DNA from: Lantana camara
Taxonomy: Eukaryota > Streptophyta > Magnoliopsida > Lamiales > Verbenaceae
Length of the DNA: 64,000 bases
Direction: 5' to 3'
NCBI GenBank assembly: GCA_037501455.1
Contig: CM074857.1
Span: 126,715,501 to 126,779,500 of the forward strand
Notes under the pieces: model-generated
The model's input: the letters and a program-made list of their open reading frames with translations, nothing else
Databases searched by the model: none
Told to the model about the DNA's origin: nothing
Shown here: positions 46,914-59,213 of the stretch, in pieces
How the letters are laid out: every line of letters begins with the position of its first letter
How positions within the stretch are numbered: the stretch's first letter is position 1
Program-made: the position numbers and the translations under genes

Positions 46914-47506
46914 TTACTTTTGGGGTTTGAGTTAAGTTGCCAAATTTAGTACACATTTCCATGACCAACCAATATTTTGAAGAGAGTAACAGATAAAACC
47001 ATAGCAATCACATTATCCTAATAAGCAATACAAACCTTACATGCACTTATCACAACCCCAACTCAAGACAAAAGGCCACCATCATACAATCGTCATTTTC
47101 ATCTTACATAGTTACCGTAATCAATTTGAGCCCCTTCAAACTACATGTAATCACTTCTTCCAAATAGGACCAATCTGTTTGGCGGAGCACATAAGAAACC
47201 ATCTCATCAAAATCCATCAGTATACTTGCACAAGATCATACATTTGTTACAATGGCAGATCATGATTAAGCAATAAAACTCGAAACTCATTTACGGCTGT
47301 CGCATAAAGTAACAAGTCGATCATACATCAAAATGCACACCAAACTTGTGTAACACGCAAACCAATCACACGGATAGAATGTAGTGGCCCTGGAAGACAT
47401 CCACGAGACTTGGAACAATGACCAATAGAATAGAAAAGATACAGTTCTTATAAGAAAATCACAAAGGAATATGCATAAAGCACAGAAATTATATACGCTC
47501 ATCTCA
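46914..47506. other. 3' side of the HSBP gene
   Basis: Probably includes the 3' untranslated region of HSBP on the minus strand. No other gene seen. Confidence 0.4.
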
Positions 47507-49156
47507 TTAACAATCATCAGCCGGCTTGGGTTCTTCTTTGGTCTTCAGTGGAGCTGAGGGAGACGCAGAACCTTCTTGACCCATCTCTGATCTAAGATCA
47601 TTGATGCTCTGCTCCAATTCATCGATTCGGTTCCCCATCTCATCAAGTACAATGCAGTTAAGGCATTCAAGATTTGTACATATTATGTGGAGCATTGTGA
47701 AAAATTAAACTTCTGCTGCAAATTTACTGATTTGAGGAATTTACAAAAAATTACTACCCTAAAGCACTGAACATTATGTTGCTTGAAATTGGTCATCAAA
47801 TAAGCAGCAGTAATAGACAAGCTTCTTTTTTTTCATGAGCAGAGCGCATGCAATGAGCAAACATTGTTGAGATAAATGACTAATTTTACTCCAAAATATA
47901 TATCAATTCTATGCTGGCACCATTTATATATCCATTCTATATTTGAGCAGAAATCTATGTGTTTTCATGTAAGAAAGCAAATATGTAAAGTACTCGAAGG
48001 ATATTTTTACCAATGATGGATTCCGACATCGTTTGAAACCTGGATTGCTGCAAAGAGGCCAAAAGAAACATCAGTAAGGATGCTAAGAGCGAAAAACAAT
48101 GAACGAAGGGAAGCTTATTGCCACTCACCATTTGCTGAAGTAGGTTTTGCACCTATATTGTCAAAAAGTGACAAGTTAGCAAAAGTATCATCGGCTATTT
48201 ATTAATCAACATTTTACACCCATGACACACACACACGCTCTCCTACAGACAGATTAAAACTCACAAGGAAGCAAAACAGAAGCCATTGATACAAATACAT
48301 TCCACAGAAGTTAACAGTTTCCCGACATTAAATAAAGACAACAGAACATATTAGTCAGCTATATATGAAGAATTCGCCGGGTAGAACTTACAAATGCAGT
48401 CATGTCGGCAGTGCTTTGCTTAGCATTATCCCCATCATGCCCATCCTGCAAGCAAAGTTAAAAGTAAAATATAAACAGATGCCACAGAGAAAAACATTTA
48501 CGCATTCAATCAAACAACCCCATGATCATCTAAATCCAACAAAAAGGGTTGGAACACCAAATTGCTGACCAAACAATCAAATATCCATCATCTTGTAAAT
48601 GTAGTCTAACATGAATACAAGATAAACATACAAACTATAAACCGGAAGCATCACTTAATCCAACCCACCATCCATATTCCATCCTAATTTCATATCTGGA
48701 AGCAGCAGAGGAGCTGAGCCAACTTAAATTCCAAGAAGAAAATGCCTTAACACAATACACACCACACACATTTTTCATATTCCACTCAATCACACAGCTC
48801 ATTAGCTGAGAATCATGTTAAAACAGGCAAAGCGCAGCCCCTTAAAAACATATGATTTTGAATAAACCAATTCCAGAGTAGCACAAACAGATCTACCAGA
48901 GCAGTTACTTCCCCACTATACAGCCTTCAATTTCTCAAATTACCAACCAACACAACAATATTGAGCTCTTCAGATCTCAAATACGTTCACAAAATCCAAG
49001 GCCCCAAACTCACACCCCAAAGCAAAAATCAAAACAAACTCATCAGCCATATTACCCATCTAATCCAACAAAAGAAAACATCAAATCAAAACGCATAAAA
49101 CTACGAATTTAAACGAAAATCACACTACGAGAACAATCGGAGAAGCAATTCACCAT
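47507..49156 (-). CDS. HSBP: heat shock factor-binding protein (HSBP)
   Basis: Five coding exons: complement of 47507-47646, 48005-48047, 48129-48152, 48392-48445 and 49154-49156, giving 87 residues. HSBP is a small trimeric coiled-coil protein that binds heat shock factors and damps the heat response. The protein reads M-DGHDGDNAKQSTADMTAF, VQNLLQQM, QSRFQTMSESIIGK, then IDEMGNRIDELEQSINDLRS and a Pro/Lys-rich tail. The heptad pattern is complete. The start ATG is alone in its exon, immediately before a GTGAAT donor, and exon 3 has only 24 nt. The last intron is not GT-AG: it starts ATATCCTT and ends TAC, the U12-type AT-AC form. Only this splice restores the family sequence SIIGKIDEMG; a GT donor 6 nt upstream finds no usable acceptor. 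Confidence 0.93.
47647..48004 (-). other. U12-type AT-AC intron in HSBP
   Basis: Minus strand: donor ATATCCTT (48004 to 47997), which is the U12 AT-AC consensus. The branch-site candidate is TGCCTTAAC (47665-47657, close to the consensus TTCCTTAAC), with the acceptor TAC ending at 47647, about 10-11 nt after the branch A. Length 358 nt. It splits an Ile codon (A|TT). Confidence 0.88.
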
Positions 49157-49310
49157 TTTGTGGTAGTGGAATCCGAGCTGGAAATGCGAGAGAGAGAGAG
49201 ATCAAAAAAGAAAAGATTGTGAGATTATAATGAAAGCTTTGTGAGCTCAAATTTTGAAATTTGAGTGAGCTCAGAGCTCATATACCCATTACAAAGGCTG
49301 GTGCTATAAA

Positions 49311-49338
49311 TGGGCCTGGACTCTGAATTTGATGGGCC
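49311..49338 (-). promoter_or_regulatory. site II motifs upstream of HSBP
   Basis: Two TGGGCC motifs (49311-49316 and 49333-49338) lie about 160-180 bp upstream of the HSBP start codon. Confidence 0.5.
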
Positions 49339-49438
49339 TTGAGCCTTTCTATCATTTAGGACCGTCCCGTCGGATTCGATTTGAATTTTAGCATGTTTCC
49401 GTAAAAATATTGAATTGATTATATTCAATTATGAATAT

Positions 49439-49584
49439 TCGTTATTTAAAATAAATGGATCGAATATAAGATTAGAAAATTCGACCCTTTAAAAATCTGA
49501 ATTCAATTTATATAAATTGAATTCAGATTTTTAAAGGGTCGAATTTTCTAATCTTATATTCGATCCATTTATTTTAAATAACGA
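49439..49584. repeat. 146-bp perfect palindrome
   Basis: Both 73-bp arms match without mismatch or spacer, centred between 49511 and 49512 (CAATTTATATAAATTG). Arm landmarks are GGATCGAATATAAGATTAG on the left and its reverse complement on the right. It lies in the AT-rich stretch between the divergent HSBP and xylosyltransferase genes and has no coding potential. Confidence 0.92.
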
Positions 49585-50399
49585 TATAAGTTATTTACTA
49601 GAAAAAATATTAAATAAAATAATTATAATTAAAATTTTCACATATTTATCACTTTACACAATAGTATAATTTGAGTTATTGACTATAAAAATAATAATAA
49701 ATTTAAATTAACTAATTTAAAATAAATAAAAACAAAGTTATCATAATCCAATAAATAATAATTATTTATTAAATATGGTGCAATTATATTTCTTTTTAAT
49801 ATTAAATTTTTTGATTTAAAATTTTACATTTTCATTTTTAGTCATTCTAGTGAATTATATATGAATTCGAATCTTAAATGAATCATATTCGAAATCAATT
49901 ATCAAATTTTCTTATTAAATCCAAAATATCTTGATTCGCCCGAACCGGACCCATTCACTGCGTATAATTCTCGGCCCAGTTTCAGAAAACCAAAAGTGGG
50001 CCCATCTTTGCCACGTGTAAGCATCTCGTAAGATTAAATTTGTAAAATAAAATAAATAAATAAATAATGAAAATTCCTGTCTGAATTCTCAATTTTCACC
50101 TGAGTGCATGCTCTGATTGCTCTCGTTGTCTTCTCCAATATTAATCTTCCCAAATCCCTTACATTCTCATGCACAATCATTGATAAAGCAGTTTTTCCTT
50201 CGTCTTCCCGCAAATTACCCATCTGATTTCACGTAATTCCCTCCATATCCCCGCCAAAGATCCCACCTTTACCTCCATCTCCATTTCTCCCCCATAGACG
50301 ATATACATGCACACTGGATGAAAGGAAAATCAAGACAGCAGTGGTGATCCCTCAATTCGCGGTGGCCGGATTTGGGTTTTTTCCGGGGAGATTTCTGCA
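49585..50399. promoter_or_regulatory. AT-rich spacer and xylosyltransferase promoter
   Basis: AT-rich to about 49930. The probable promoter of the plus-strand gene follows, with GGCCCA and GGGCCC motifs near 49975-50002 and a G-box CACGTG at 50012-50017. The leader contains pyrimidine-rich TCTCC stretches up to the start codon. Confidence 0.45.
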
Positions 50400-51776
50400 A
50401 TGATCGATCGGGTCCTCAGCCCCCGCCGCGCGCGGCACTGCCACCGCCTCCTCCGCCGCGGCAAGCTCACCCTGTTCTGCCTCGTCCTCACCGTGATCGT
50501 CCTCCGCGCCAACATCGGCGCCGGAAGATTCGGCACGCCGGAGAAGGACCTCAACGAGATCCGCGAGACGTTTTCCTACATCCGGCGGCGGCGCTCCGAG
50601 CCCCGCCGCGTCCTCGAGGCTGCGGACCGGAAGCTCAGCGGCGCCGGCGCCGGCAGCTTCTATACCACCACGAACTTCGCTAATTTCGACATGAGTAAGA
50701 TTCTGAAGGACGAGATCGACGACGGAGGTGACGAATTCAAGCGCGATCCATCTCAGCCGTATTCACTCGGCCCGAAAATAACGGATTGGGATCGCCAGAG
50801 AGCGAGGTGGCTGAGAAGGAACCCTAAATTCCCAAGATTCATCGCCAAGAACAAGCCTAGGGTTCTTCTGGTGACAGGTTCTTCGCCGAAGCCCTGTGAG
50901 AATCCTGTTGGTGATCATTACCTGCTGAAATCGATCAAGAACAAGCTCGATTACTGCCGCCTTCATGGGATTGAAATCTTCTACAACATGGCTTTGCTCG
51001 ACGCCGAAATGTCGGGTTTCTGGGCGAAGCTGCCGTTGATTCGGAAGCTTCTTCTGTCTCATCCTGAGGTGGAGTTCCTATGGTGGATGGATAGTGATGC
51101 AATGTTCACAGATATGGCCTTTGAGCTGCCATGGGATAGGTATAAAGATCACAACTTTGTGATGCACGGTTGGGATCATATGGTTTACGGTCAGCGCAAT
51201 TGGATTGGTTTGAACACGGGGAGTTTCTTGTTGAGGAACTGTCAGTGGTCGTTGGACATTCTCGACGCGTGGGCGCCAATGGGGCCGAAGGGGAAGGCGA
51301 GGGACGAGGCAGGGGAGCTCTTAACGAAGGAGCTCAAGAATAGGCCTGTTTTCGAGGCTGATGATCAGTCGGCCATGGTGTATATCTTGGCTACGGAGAA
51401 GCTCAAGTGGGGTCCCAAGGTTTATCTTGAGAATAAGTATTTTCTGCACGGTTATTGGGGGATCTTGGTGGATAAGTACGAGGAGATGATCGAGAAGTCC
51501 CATCCGGGAGTCGGTGACAATAGTTGGCCGTTGGTGACGCATTTCGTGGGGTGTAAGCCTTGTGGCAAGTTCGGGGATAGTGGGGTTGAGAGATGCTTGA
51601 AGCAGATGGAAAGGGCTTTCAACTTTGGTGATAACCAGGTTCTGCAGATGTATGGCTTCACTCATAAGTCCCTTTCTAGCAGGGGAGTTAGGAGGATTAG
51701 GAACGAGACGAGCAATCCCCTCAGCGTTAAGGATGAGCTCGGTTTGCTTCATCCCGCTTTCAAAGCTGTCAAGTAG
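50400..51776 (+). CDS. XXT2: xyloglucan 6-xylosyltransferase (GT34, XXT1/2 type)
   Basis: Intact single-exon gene for 458 residues; Arabidopsis XXT1 and XXT2 have about 460. These Golgi type II membrane enzymes add xylose from UDP-xylose to the glucan backbone of xyloglucan. There is a short basic cytosolic tail, a membrane anchor at about residues 22-38 (LTLFCLVLTVIVLRANI), and a variable stem to about residue 120. The GT34 catalytic domain follows: KPRVLLVTGSSPKPCENPVG (152-171), the metal-binding DSD at 231-233 in FLWWMDSDAMFTD, NWIGLNTGSFLLRN (267-280), FEADDQSAMVYIL, HGYWGILVD and HFVGCKPCGKFGD (381-393). The start MIDRVL matches the family N-terminus. The first 280 nt are very GC-rich compared with the surrounding DNA. 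XXT1 and XXT2 cannot be separated by eye. Confidence 0.94.
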   Translation: MIDRVLSPRRARHCHRLLRRGKLTLFCLVLTVIVLRANIGAGRFGTPEKDLNEIRETFSYIRRRRSEPRRVLEAADRKLSGAGAGSFYTTTNFANFDMSKILKDEIDDGGDEFKRDPSQPYSLGPKITDWDRQRARWLRRNPKFPRFIAKNKPRVLLVTGSSPKPCENPVGDHYLLKSIKNKLDYCRLHGIEIFYNMALLDAEMSGFWAKLPLIRKLLLSHPEVEFLWWMDSDAMFTDMAFELPWDRYKDHNFVMHGWDHMVYGQRNWIGLNTGSFLLRNCQWSLDILDAWAPMGPKGKARDEAGELLTKELKNRPVFEADDQSAMVYILATEKLKWGPKVYLENKYFLHGYWGILVDKYEEMIEKSHPGVGDNSWPLVTHFVGCKPCGKFGDSGVERCLKQMERAFNFGDNQVLQMYGFTHKSLSSRGVRRIRNETSNPLSVKDELGLLHPAFKAVK

Positions 51777-53799
51777 GTGTGTGGTAGGGAGGATGGGATT
51801 GAATTCTTTGATTCTTTTTATACTTCAATTATGATAGATGACAATATATTTGTACTGTTTTGTTCAAGTTATGTGAGTTCTTAAATGCAAAGGGACTGTT
51901 GGAAACCATGTTTTATACTGCATTAGATTTGTGTGAACTTTCTCATTGTCGGGGATGGAACTACGATTTTGGGAGGGGAAACGAGGTCGGAAAGGGATTG
52001 AAACTTGTCGGCTTTTGTGGGGAGGGGGACGAAGTTATAATCTTTTCAAGTTTTGTACATAAAGATACAATTTTTTTTCCGAATGCCACCCAGACCCCCT
52101 GTAGTTCCGTCTCTGATTATTGTAGCTTGCATTCTCAAACTATTTGATACTGCTGTGGATGTTACATTCTTTGTCATATACGGCTGCGTTTATTTGATTC
52201 TTATCTCCCTTTTCTGGTGTGATTTTGATGTTCATGTGAAGGCATATCATTACCTACAAACAAACTGTTCAAGTACATTATGGTGTCCTTGTCTTGCTTT
52301 TTTTTGTTTTTTTTTTGACAACTTGTCTTGCTTATTGCCATTGCAGAGTCTAGAAAAACGATGTGCGTAATTAAGAAGGGTGGTATGTGTAATTACGCGT
52401 AATTTCTGTTCATTTTCTTGGATCGAAATCATAACCTATTCAACAACACAACGATGTGATTTATTGATTCGTCGTTATGCTAGCTTAATATCAGTTCGAT
52501 ACAGTTAGAACAAATGAATCTTGAGAGAATTGCAGCAACTTGGCAGCTGTGAAAGTTGAATGAAGCATCTTGTTTTCTTGGCACTTTATATGAAAAAAGC
52601 AAAAGCAAAGAAGCACATGCTCTTGCTTTAGCTTAGCTCCAAATGTGCAATAGTTTAAAGTTGACAATTCCTTCTCAGAATCTCAACTTCTTTGCCCTTT
52701 GCCTTTTGCCTTTTGGCATAACATAGTTTTTTTGCCAAATTTTGAATACCGTCTATAATAAGGACGATCTACTTAAGTGAATGGTCTAACAATAAATTCC
52801 CAAGACCTTGGCCTTTGTGGCACATGTAATCGGTGTAATTCTAACCAGAATTTTTTTCGATTAAACTAATATAACCAGAAGTCGATTGCTTCCGTCTTTC
52901 CTATTGTTGTTGAAATTTTTTAGTAAGATTGACTAATTAAATTGAAAGCATAATACACTCTCAGCATATCTCTAATCGTAACTTGATTCGACTAAACTAA
53001 TGTGATGAGGGGTCGATTGTTTTCCGTCTGTAATTGTCGAAATTTTAATGAAATTAACTAATTAAATTGAAAGTATAACAGTAACACTCGTAAATATATT
53101 TATGATTAATGCACTCAATTCTCATTGATTGTGGTTCAAATTATTGACTTATAAAAAAATGTCTACTCGATACCGGTGGTTTAAATTACTAACTTATAAA
53201 GGAACAATTGCTGATTAATTATTAAAAATCAAATCAAACAATAAATAAAAACTCTAAATAAAAATATTAGGTTCAATCGAATCGGACGAACAATGCATTC
53301 CTTCAAGAACCAAATCGTGCTACTGCTAGAAATGAAGAATAATTATTTCAATTTTCTCTTTCAAAAAAAAAAAAAAATAAAAAAAAAATTCAATTTTCAA
53401 ATCTTTAAATTCACGAGTGGGCAGAATAAAATCTATCAATCTCATGCTTTGTACTTTTGTCCCAACATAGGCTCCAAAACACACAGCAAAACAAAGGTAC
53501 AAACCTCCACCCAATGATCTCTCGCCACGTCACCAGTTGCACCAGTGTTCCCTTTCGGCCGCCGCACCAGATCGTCGAAAACCCCATTATCAGCCTCCAA
53601 ACAAATGCCATTACAGCGAAAAAGAAGAGACTTTTATATGCCACTAACTAATAAAACCTCTTCTCCCACACTCCACTCCAAAACCCTAACACTTTCTTTC
53701 TCCACAGACCTAATTTTTGGAATTCTTTTTCTTTTTTGGGGTTGTTTTGATTCATTTTTTATCTCGGGTGGCGGTGAGTGTAGCTGAATTCTTGTTTCA
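51777..53799. other. intergenic DNA
   Basis: 3' flank of the xylosyltransferase. A tandem pair of GATTCGACTAAACTAATGTG-type dispersed-family segments lies at about 52825-53090. The last 150 bp form the probable leader of the methyltransferase gene. No other gene seen. Confidence 0.45.
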
Positions 53800-56700
53800 A
53801 TGGAGGGTAATAAGCTGGCGGAGCAGGATTTTCTGGTGGCGTCCATTTCGCAGCTGTCGATTTCGGGGAGTTCTTCGCCGCCGGTGGTGGCGCGGTTCGG
53901 CTCCGACGCGCTGCGGTTTGGGTCCGAGTCGGATTCGGGTGGCTCGGTTACGTTTGATATTAAGGGATGTCAGGTAGGGGGATGTGTGTTGTCTGTGAAT
54001 TGATTGGTTGTGCTTTGTGTTGGTGGGATTTGGGTTTGGTTTGATTTGGTTTGTTTCGAGGAGTGTGGATAATTAAGGCCAATGTGATAAGTGGTGTTGT
54101 TCTTTTGTCATCTTTACTTTTGGAGGTGTTGTGTTTGTGTGCTTTAATGGTGGTTGGAATCATTCAGTTGTTTGTTGGTTATATCTTGACTGTTTTAGTT
54201 CCGATTCTATTGGACTTGAGTTGGTTCTTATCGAGCTTCGAATTTTAATGTGAAGAGAATTAACAGCTCTTCGACTTCGTTGCAGTTAGGAGAATTGGAA
54301 AGATTTGGCCTTGTTTGTTATTTCCATTGTTTCTGCTACTTACTAGCTTGTGGAAGAATAGGAACTAAAAGAAATCAGGCTTTTGTATAGTTAGCTAAGA
54401 AATTATCTGCACTTTTTTTGTACTAGAAAAGAGAAATATCTATACGGATTTAATTTTTTAATGGGATTCCAGTTGATGATTTTGTGTTATGTTTGAAATC
54501 AGGCATCTTTAATATAAAATTGTTAGTGGATTGTACTATTAAAAATTTAGGAATTTACTAGTGGGAAATGAGTATATTTCATATGAAGTAATGAGCACCT
54601 TTTCATCTTTAAATAACATGGTAATTATTGCTTATATATTCTTATTGAACTCACAAATCTGAAGGGTGCACTTTTTATGCTATTATCTTGCTCTGTCTCT
54701 TTTTTCTCCTATTTTTCTCTCTTCCGGTTGGGATGGTTCGTTTTATTTCTCTGTGGTTTTTGTTTCAGCTTTTCAAGCTAGGTCCTCTTCAATCACTGTG
54801 TATATCTGAAACTGCCGAAGTAAATAAAGAGGTATGGGATTATTTTGTTGCCCGTGTATCATGTTTTGCTTATTTTAAGACAGTTCATATATCAATTCTG
54901 TGAACTTTCTCCACTTTTGAGGATTAAAACTATTGGCTGATAGGGAAGTGTGATCTCTTCCTATTTGTTATTATTTTTTGCCTAAGAACTGTGAAAGGTA
55001 CGGTATTCACTGAATTATTTATATTTGAAGATGATTGAATTTCACAAATCTTCTATTTATAGGCCTTGGAGATGTTTAACTCTCTCTTATTATTAGTAAG
55101 ATAAGTTGTGTTAGTTTCATTACATGACCGAATGTTATCTGGGGCCCAATGGGAGTTTAGAATTTTGTTTTAGTGCTCCAACATTATATTTTGAAATAAG
55201 GTCTTTCTGTGTTGATCTTTTGTCCCATGATCAGAAATGCTTTTCCAGAGGAATCACCGTACAGTTTAGAAACGAGCAGGAAAGTAGGGCCTTCCATTGT
55301 GCATTTGAGCAATGGAAGAAGGAAGGGAATGTTCAAGGTTGGTGATATGATATCTTATTGGTGTCTCATGGCCTATGTGATAGCATTCTCTTCTTACCTG
55401 CTATTTAATATTCTTTTTGTTTTTTCTTCTGAGGGCCATCCACTAGTGCTCCTCTGCTAAGGCATCTATGTCTTATCTGCTATACTAATATGGGCATATG
55501 CTGGTTTATAACTAGTACAAGATATAATCCGTGCAACTGAACCCTACAAAACATTGAAATTGCGGCCTAATAATAATGTAAAACTTTGATGGAGGAAGCA
55601 GGAGTTGGTCTTTTGTTTGTTGTTCAACTAATAAGTTATGTTATTGTTCTGTTGTTATTTTCTTGGATGTCCTTAGCATTACAAGATATTAGCAAGTTGA
55701 TCAATTAAACCTGTCATCTTTTATCGTAATCTTGTTCTAAGATTTATGCATCTAAATCTGCTGTATGTCTGTAAAGAAGAACGTATCGCACTGAGAATAT
55801 CATTTATGAAAAGGATTTCAAAACTATTACAATTTTAATTGGTTCTATGACATTCTTCCAATAATAATTTAATAAAGGTTGAGGCACGAGGCAGGCTCAT
55901 GTGGCATTCATCTTTTCAGAATCATCCTTGGAAAATGGAGATTTATCATCATCTACTAGCAAGTTTGATGACAAAATAGAGGCATCTTCTGCCAAGATGT
56001 ACTTCCATTACTATGGACAACTTCTACACCAGCAAAACATGTTGCAGGACTACGTCAGGACAGGTTATCTATCTCAGCTGAAAAATGTTGTCCTCCTTTT
56101 GGCTTGTTCATTGAATTTTTACTAATTCTCCGTTTCATTCCAAAATTTTCGATGTCCAGCCCATTTCAAAAAATTATTGTATTTAAGAGCTTAGGATACA
56201 CTCTTATCGCTTTAGCAAATTGTGATTATCTGTCGATTATGACATTGATATTATTGTGTGCCAGGAACTTATTATGCCGCTGTCCTTGAAAACCGTGTTG
56301 ATTTTCTTGATCGAGTAGTAGTTGATGTTGGTGCTGGTAGTGGCATCTTATCATTATTTGCTGCCCAGGTTTTTAATTATTCATGATTTTTAAACACTTT
56401 CTGTAGTACAAATTGTTGCTGTAGTACCAACAATCAACACTTCCTAATTGATAAATGCTTGCTGTCAGGCTGGTGCAAAACATGTTTATGCTGTGGAAGC
56501 ATCAGAAATGGCAGATTATGCACAGAAACTTATAGCTGGGAATCCAGCACTCGGCCAAAGAATAACTGTGAGTATTGTTGTTTGGTCAAACTTTCCATTT
56601 TTGTGAGATTAATAAATTTACACTTTCCTTATTGCTGTCATATATTCTGTTGATGTATTTAGGTAATCAAGGGTAAAGTTGAAGATGTTGAATTACCTGA

Positions 56701-59213
56701 GAAAGCAGACATTTTAATCTCAGAACCAATGGGTATGCTTAGTTTTCATTCTTTTGTTTATAACAGTCAGATGATAAATACAGTTAGCTAATTAAGGGAA
56801 AAAAAAAAACAAAAAACAAAAAACAAACACGATTCCTGTTCTTGTAAGGATCGAGGAAATGCTCTCCGTGATAGTGTAGTCTGATTATGATTTTGAAGGG
56901 ATTTACTGATAACTGAATTCTATCTTCCAGGCACTTTGCTAATCAATGAAAGGATGCTTGAGACATACATAATTGCAAGAGAGAGATTCCTTGTTCCAAA
57001 TGGGAAAATGTTTCCAACCGTAGGAAGGTAATGTTACCCCAAGTCATACACTTTTGTGCTTTCCAGAACTTAGAAAGTGTGAACCCTGACTTGTGCAAAA
57101 AGAGGCCCATTCAAATTTACTTCCCATGGACATTGTTGTTATTTGTATATATCCTGTTGTTGATATGTAGTTGTTTCTGCTTGTAGGATACACATGGCAC
57201 CATTCAGCGATGAATACTTATATATAGAAATTGCAAATAAGGTAAAGGATTTTTTACACCCAGAGTTGTTTCTTATTTTGTGCCTGGGAAAATTGGTGAA
57301 GGATTGGTAATTCTACATTGAAAACATATTTATAATGCTGAGTAAAGGGATAAATAAAACAGTTTTGTTTATATTCACAAGTTTGAATTTGTCACGGAAG
57401 CTTAATTTTCTTCCTGATTTCTAGTTGGATATTCCCTTAGGTGTTAAAATGGGATTTAACTTGTTGTTTCTGATGTCTGTGCAGGCTTTGTTTTGGCAGC
57501 AACAAAATTATTATGGTGTTAACTTAACAGCTTTACACGGGACTGCCTTTCAAGGATACTTCTCACAGGTTATTATCTAATTTCCTTTGTATCCTACTCG
57601 TCATATCTACTAATTTCCTCGTTACAAGGCTCCAAATTTGATTCTTGTCATGTGCAAGTCCAAAGTAGTATGCCTGCTTGCCTACATGCAATCTGCACTT
57701 TCTTTTACCCAATCTAGAATACGAATTCTAATAATCCACTGCTGTCTTGTTAATGCTTTTTGTCCCTGTTTTCTCTCCTCTGCATTGCAGCCAGTGGTAG
57801 ATGCATTTGATCCTCGGTTATTGGTGGCTCCCGCAATCTCCCATGTGCTAGACTTCACGTCCACTAAGGTAATGTTGGCTTTACCTATAAATTTTCAAAG
57901 TCTATTTATGCTTTTTATACATCAGAAAATAATTGCTATTATTTCACCATTAAAGGTGCTTATGAAATTAATGATAACCTAACTGACAATATTTTTCTCT
58001 CATTTTCTCGTGGTGTTTTAGAAAAACTTTTCAATAAAACAATTTTTTTAAGGTACATCATGCTAATCAACTTCTTGCTACAAATTGAAAATACAAAGTA
58101 AAATCTCCCCTGATTCATCGTTCTACAATTTGTTGTTAATACAAAATATCACCGAATTAGAAACTACTTGTTCCTACTCATTAGCAATCTAGATCTTTCT
58201 CAACTTCGTAATAGCTTTTTACTCAAATATCACACTAGAATAGTATGTTATCAAACTTAGTAGTAATTTGCCTTGCAAAACTTCATTCAACAGGAGGAAG
58301 AATTGTACGAAATCGACGTTCCATTGAAATTCGTGTCTTCCGTTGGCACCAGAGTACATGGATTAGCCTGTTGGTTCGACGTATTGTTCAACGGGAGGTA
58401 TTATAATTATTCTCCTCACTTTAATTATAATTTTAATTTACCACATTTTCTGACTTTCTACTATTATGTAATAAACAGCACTGTCCAAAGGTGGCTCACA
58501 ACTGCTCCAGGTGCACCCACAACACACTGGTACCAGCTACGGTGTGTTCTGGCCCAACCAATCTATGTGATGCCTGGTCAAGAGATTACCGGTCAGCTTC
58601 GTATGGTTGCCCATAAAGCTCAGAGCTATACCCTTTACCTAACACTATCAGGTTTGTGTTTAAAAATTCAGTTCCCAATGTTTTTGTGGATTCTTTTGCA
58701 TTTACTCTTTCGGTTTCTTTAGTTAATTGACTCGTTTGTACGTTAAAAATACAGCTAAAATGTGGGGCCCTGGTGCTGAACAAGGCGGAATACTCCAGAC
58801 ATCATCTGGCAAACTTGATCTCAAAGAGCCTTATTATAGGATGTCTCAACCTCAAGCATATCCCATGTCCCAAGATCAACAACCAAACCAACTACTGCAA
58901 ACACAGGTAACCATTGTGTGGTTAGGGACAGACCGAAAGTTTTGACTTCAAGGGATGAGTTGAATTTTCGTAAATTATGGAAGAGTGAAATTTTGAATTT
59001 TAAGATCATTTTTCTACTTCCTCCCTTTTATCTTGCAAATATAATTCATCTTATTACAAGCGAATCATATGATGAATCTGATTTAAGCACATAATGCAAT
59101 AAATGTCACGTAATGGTACCACTGAGACCTTATATTCATAGTGCATATTACAGGATTTACAGATACAGTCCCAGGACGAAGAGGGTTCGGATTTATTGCA
59201 GCAATCGGTGTGA
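53800..59213 (+). CDS. PRMT4: CARM1-type histone arginine methyltransferase
   Basis: Fifteen exons: 53800-53973, 54769-54831, 55235-55337, 55920-56063, 56265-56368, 56469-56567, 56663-56732, 56931-57027, 57187-57241, 57485-57568, 57791-57868, 58294-58397, 58479-58651, 58755-58906 and 59154-59213. All junctions are GT-AG and the phases agree, giving 519 residues, similar to Arabidopsis PRMT13/14 (PRMT4A/4B). Type I enzymes make asymmetric dimethylarginine on histone H3 and other proteins. A PH-like N-terminal domain occupies about 1-125. The SAM-binding motif I is [11 protein letters not shown] (180-190), preceded by the [20 protein letters not shown] helix. The double-E loop is [13 protein letters not shown] (Glu250 and Glu259), and the THW loop is PTTHW (405-409) in the beta-barrel. 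The C-terminus is Gln-rich. The start is the first ATG, giving the family-like [11 protein letters not shown]. Confidence 0.94.

Noticed and set aside
48010..48016. GT donor (GGTAAAAAT) for exon 4 of HSBP
   Set aside because: It looks like an ordinary donor but no acceptor restores the frame or the conserved IGKIDEMG; the ATATCCTT site 6 nt downstream does, with a matching U12 branch site.
50330..50683. Arg/Pro-rich frames overlapping the start of the xylosyltransferase
   Set aside because: Alternative frames of the GC-rich 5' coding region; the glycosyltransferase frame matches its family throughout.
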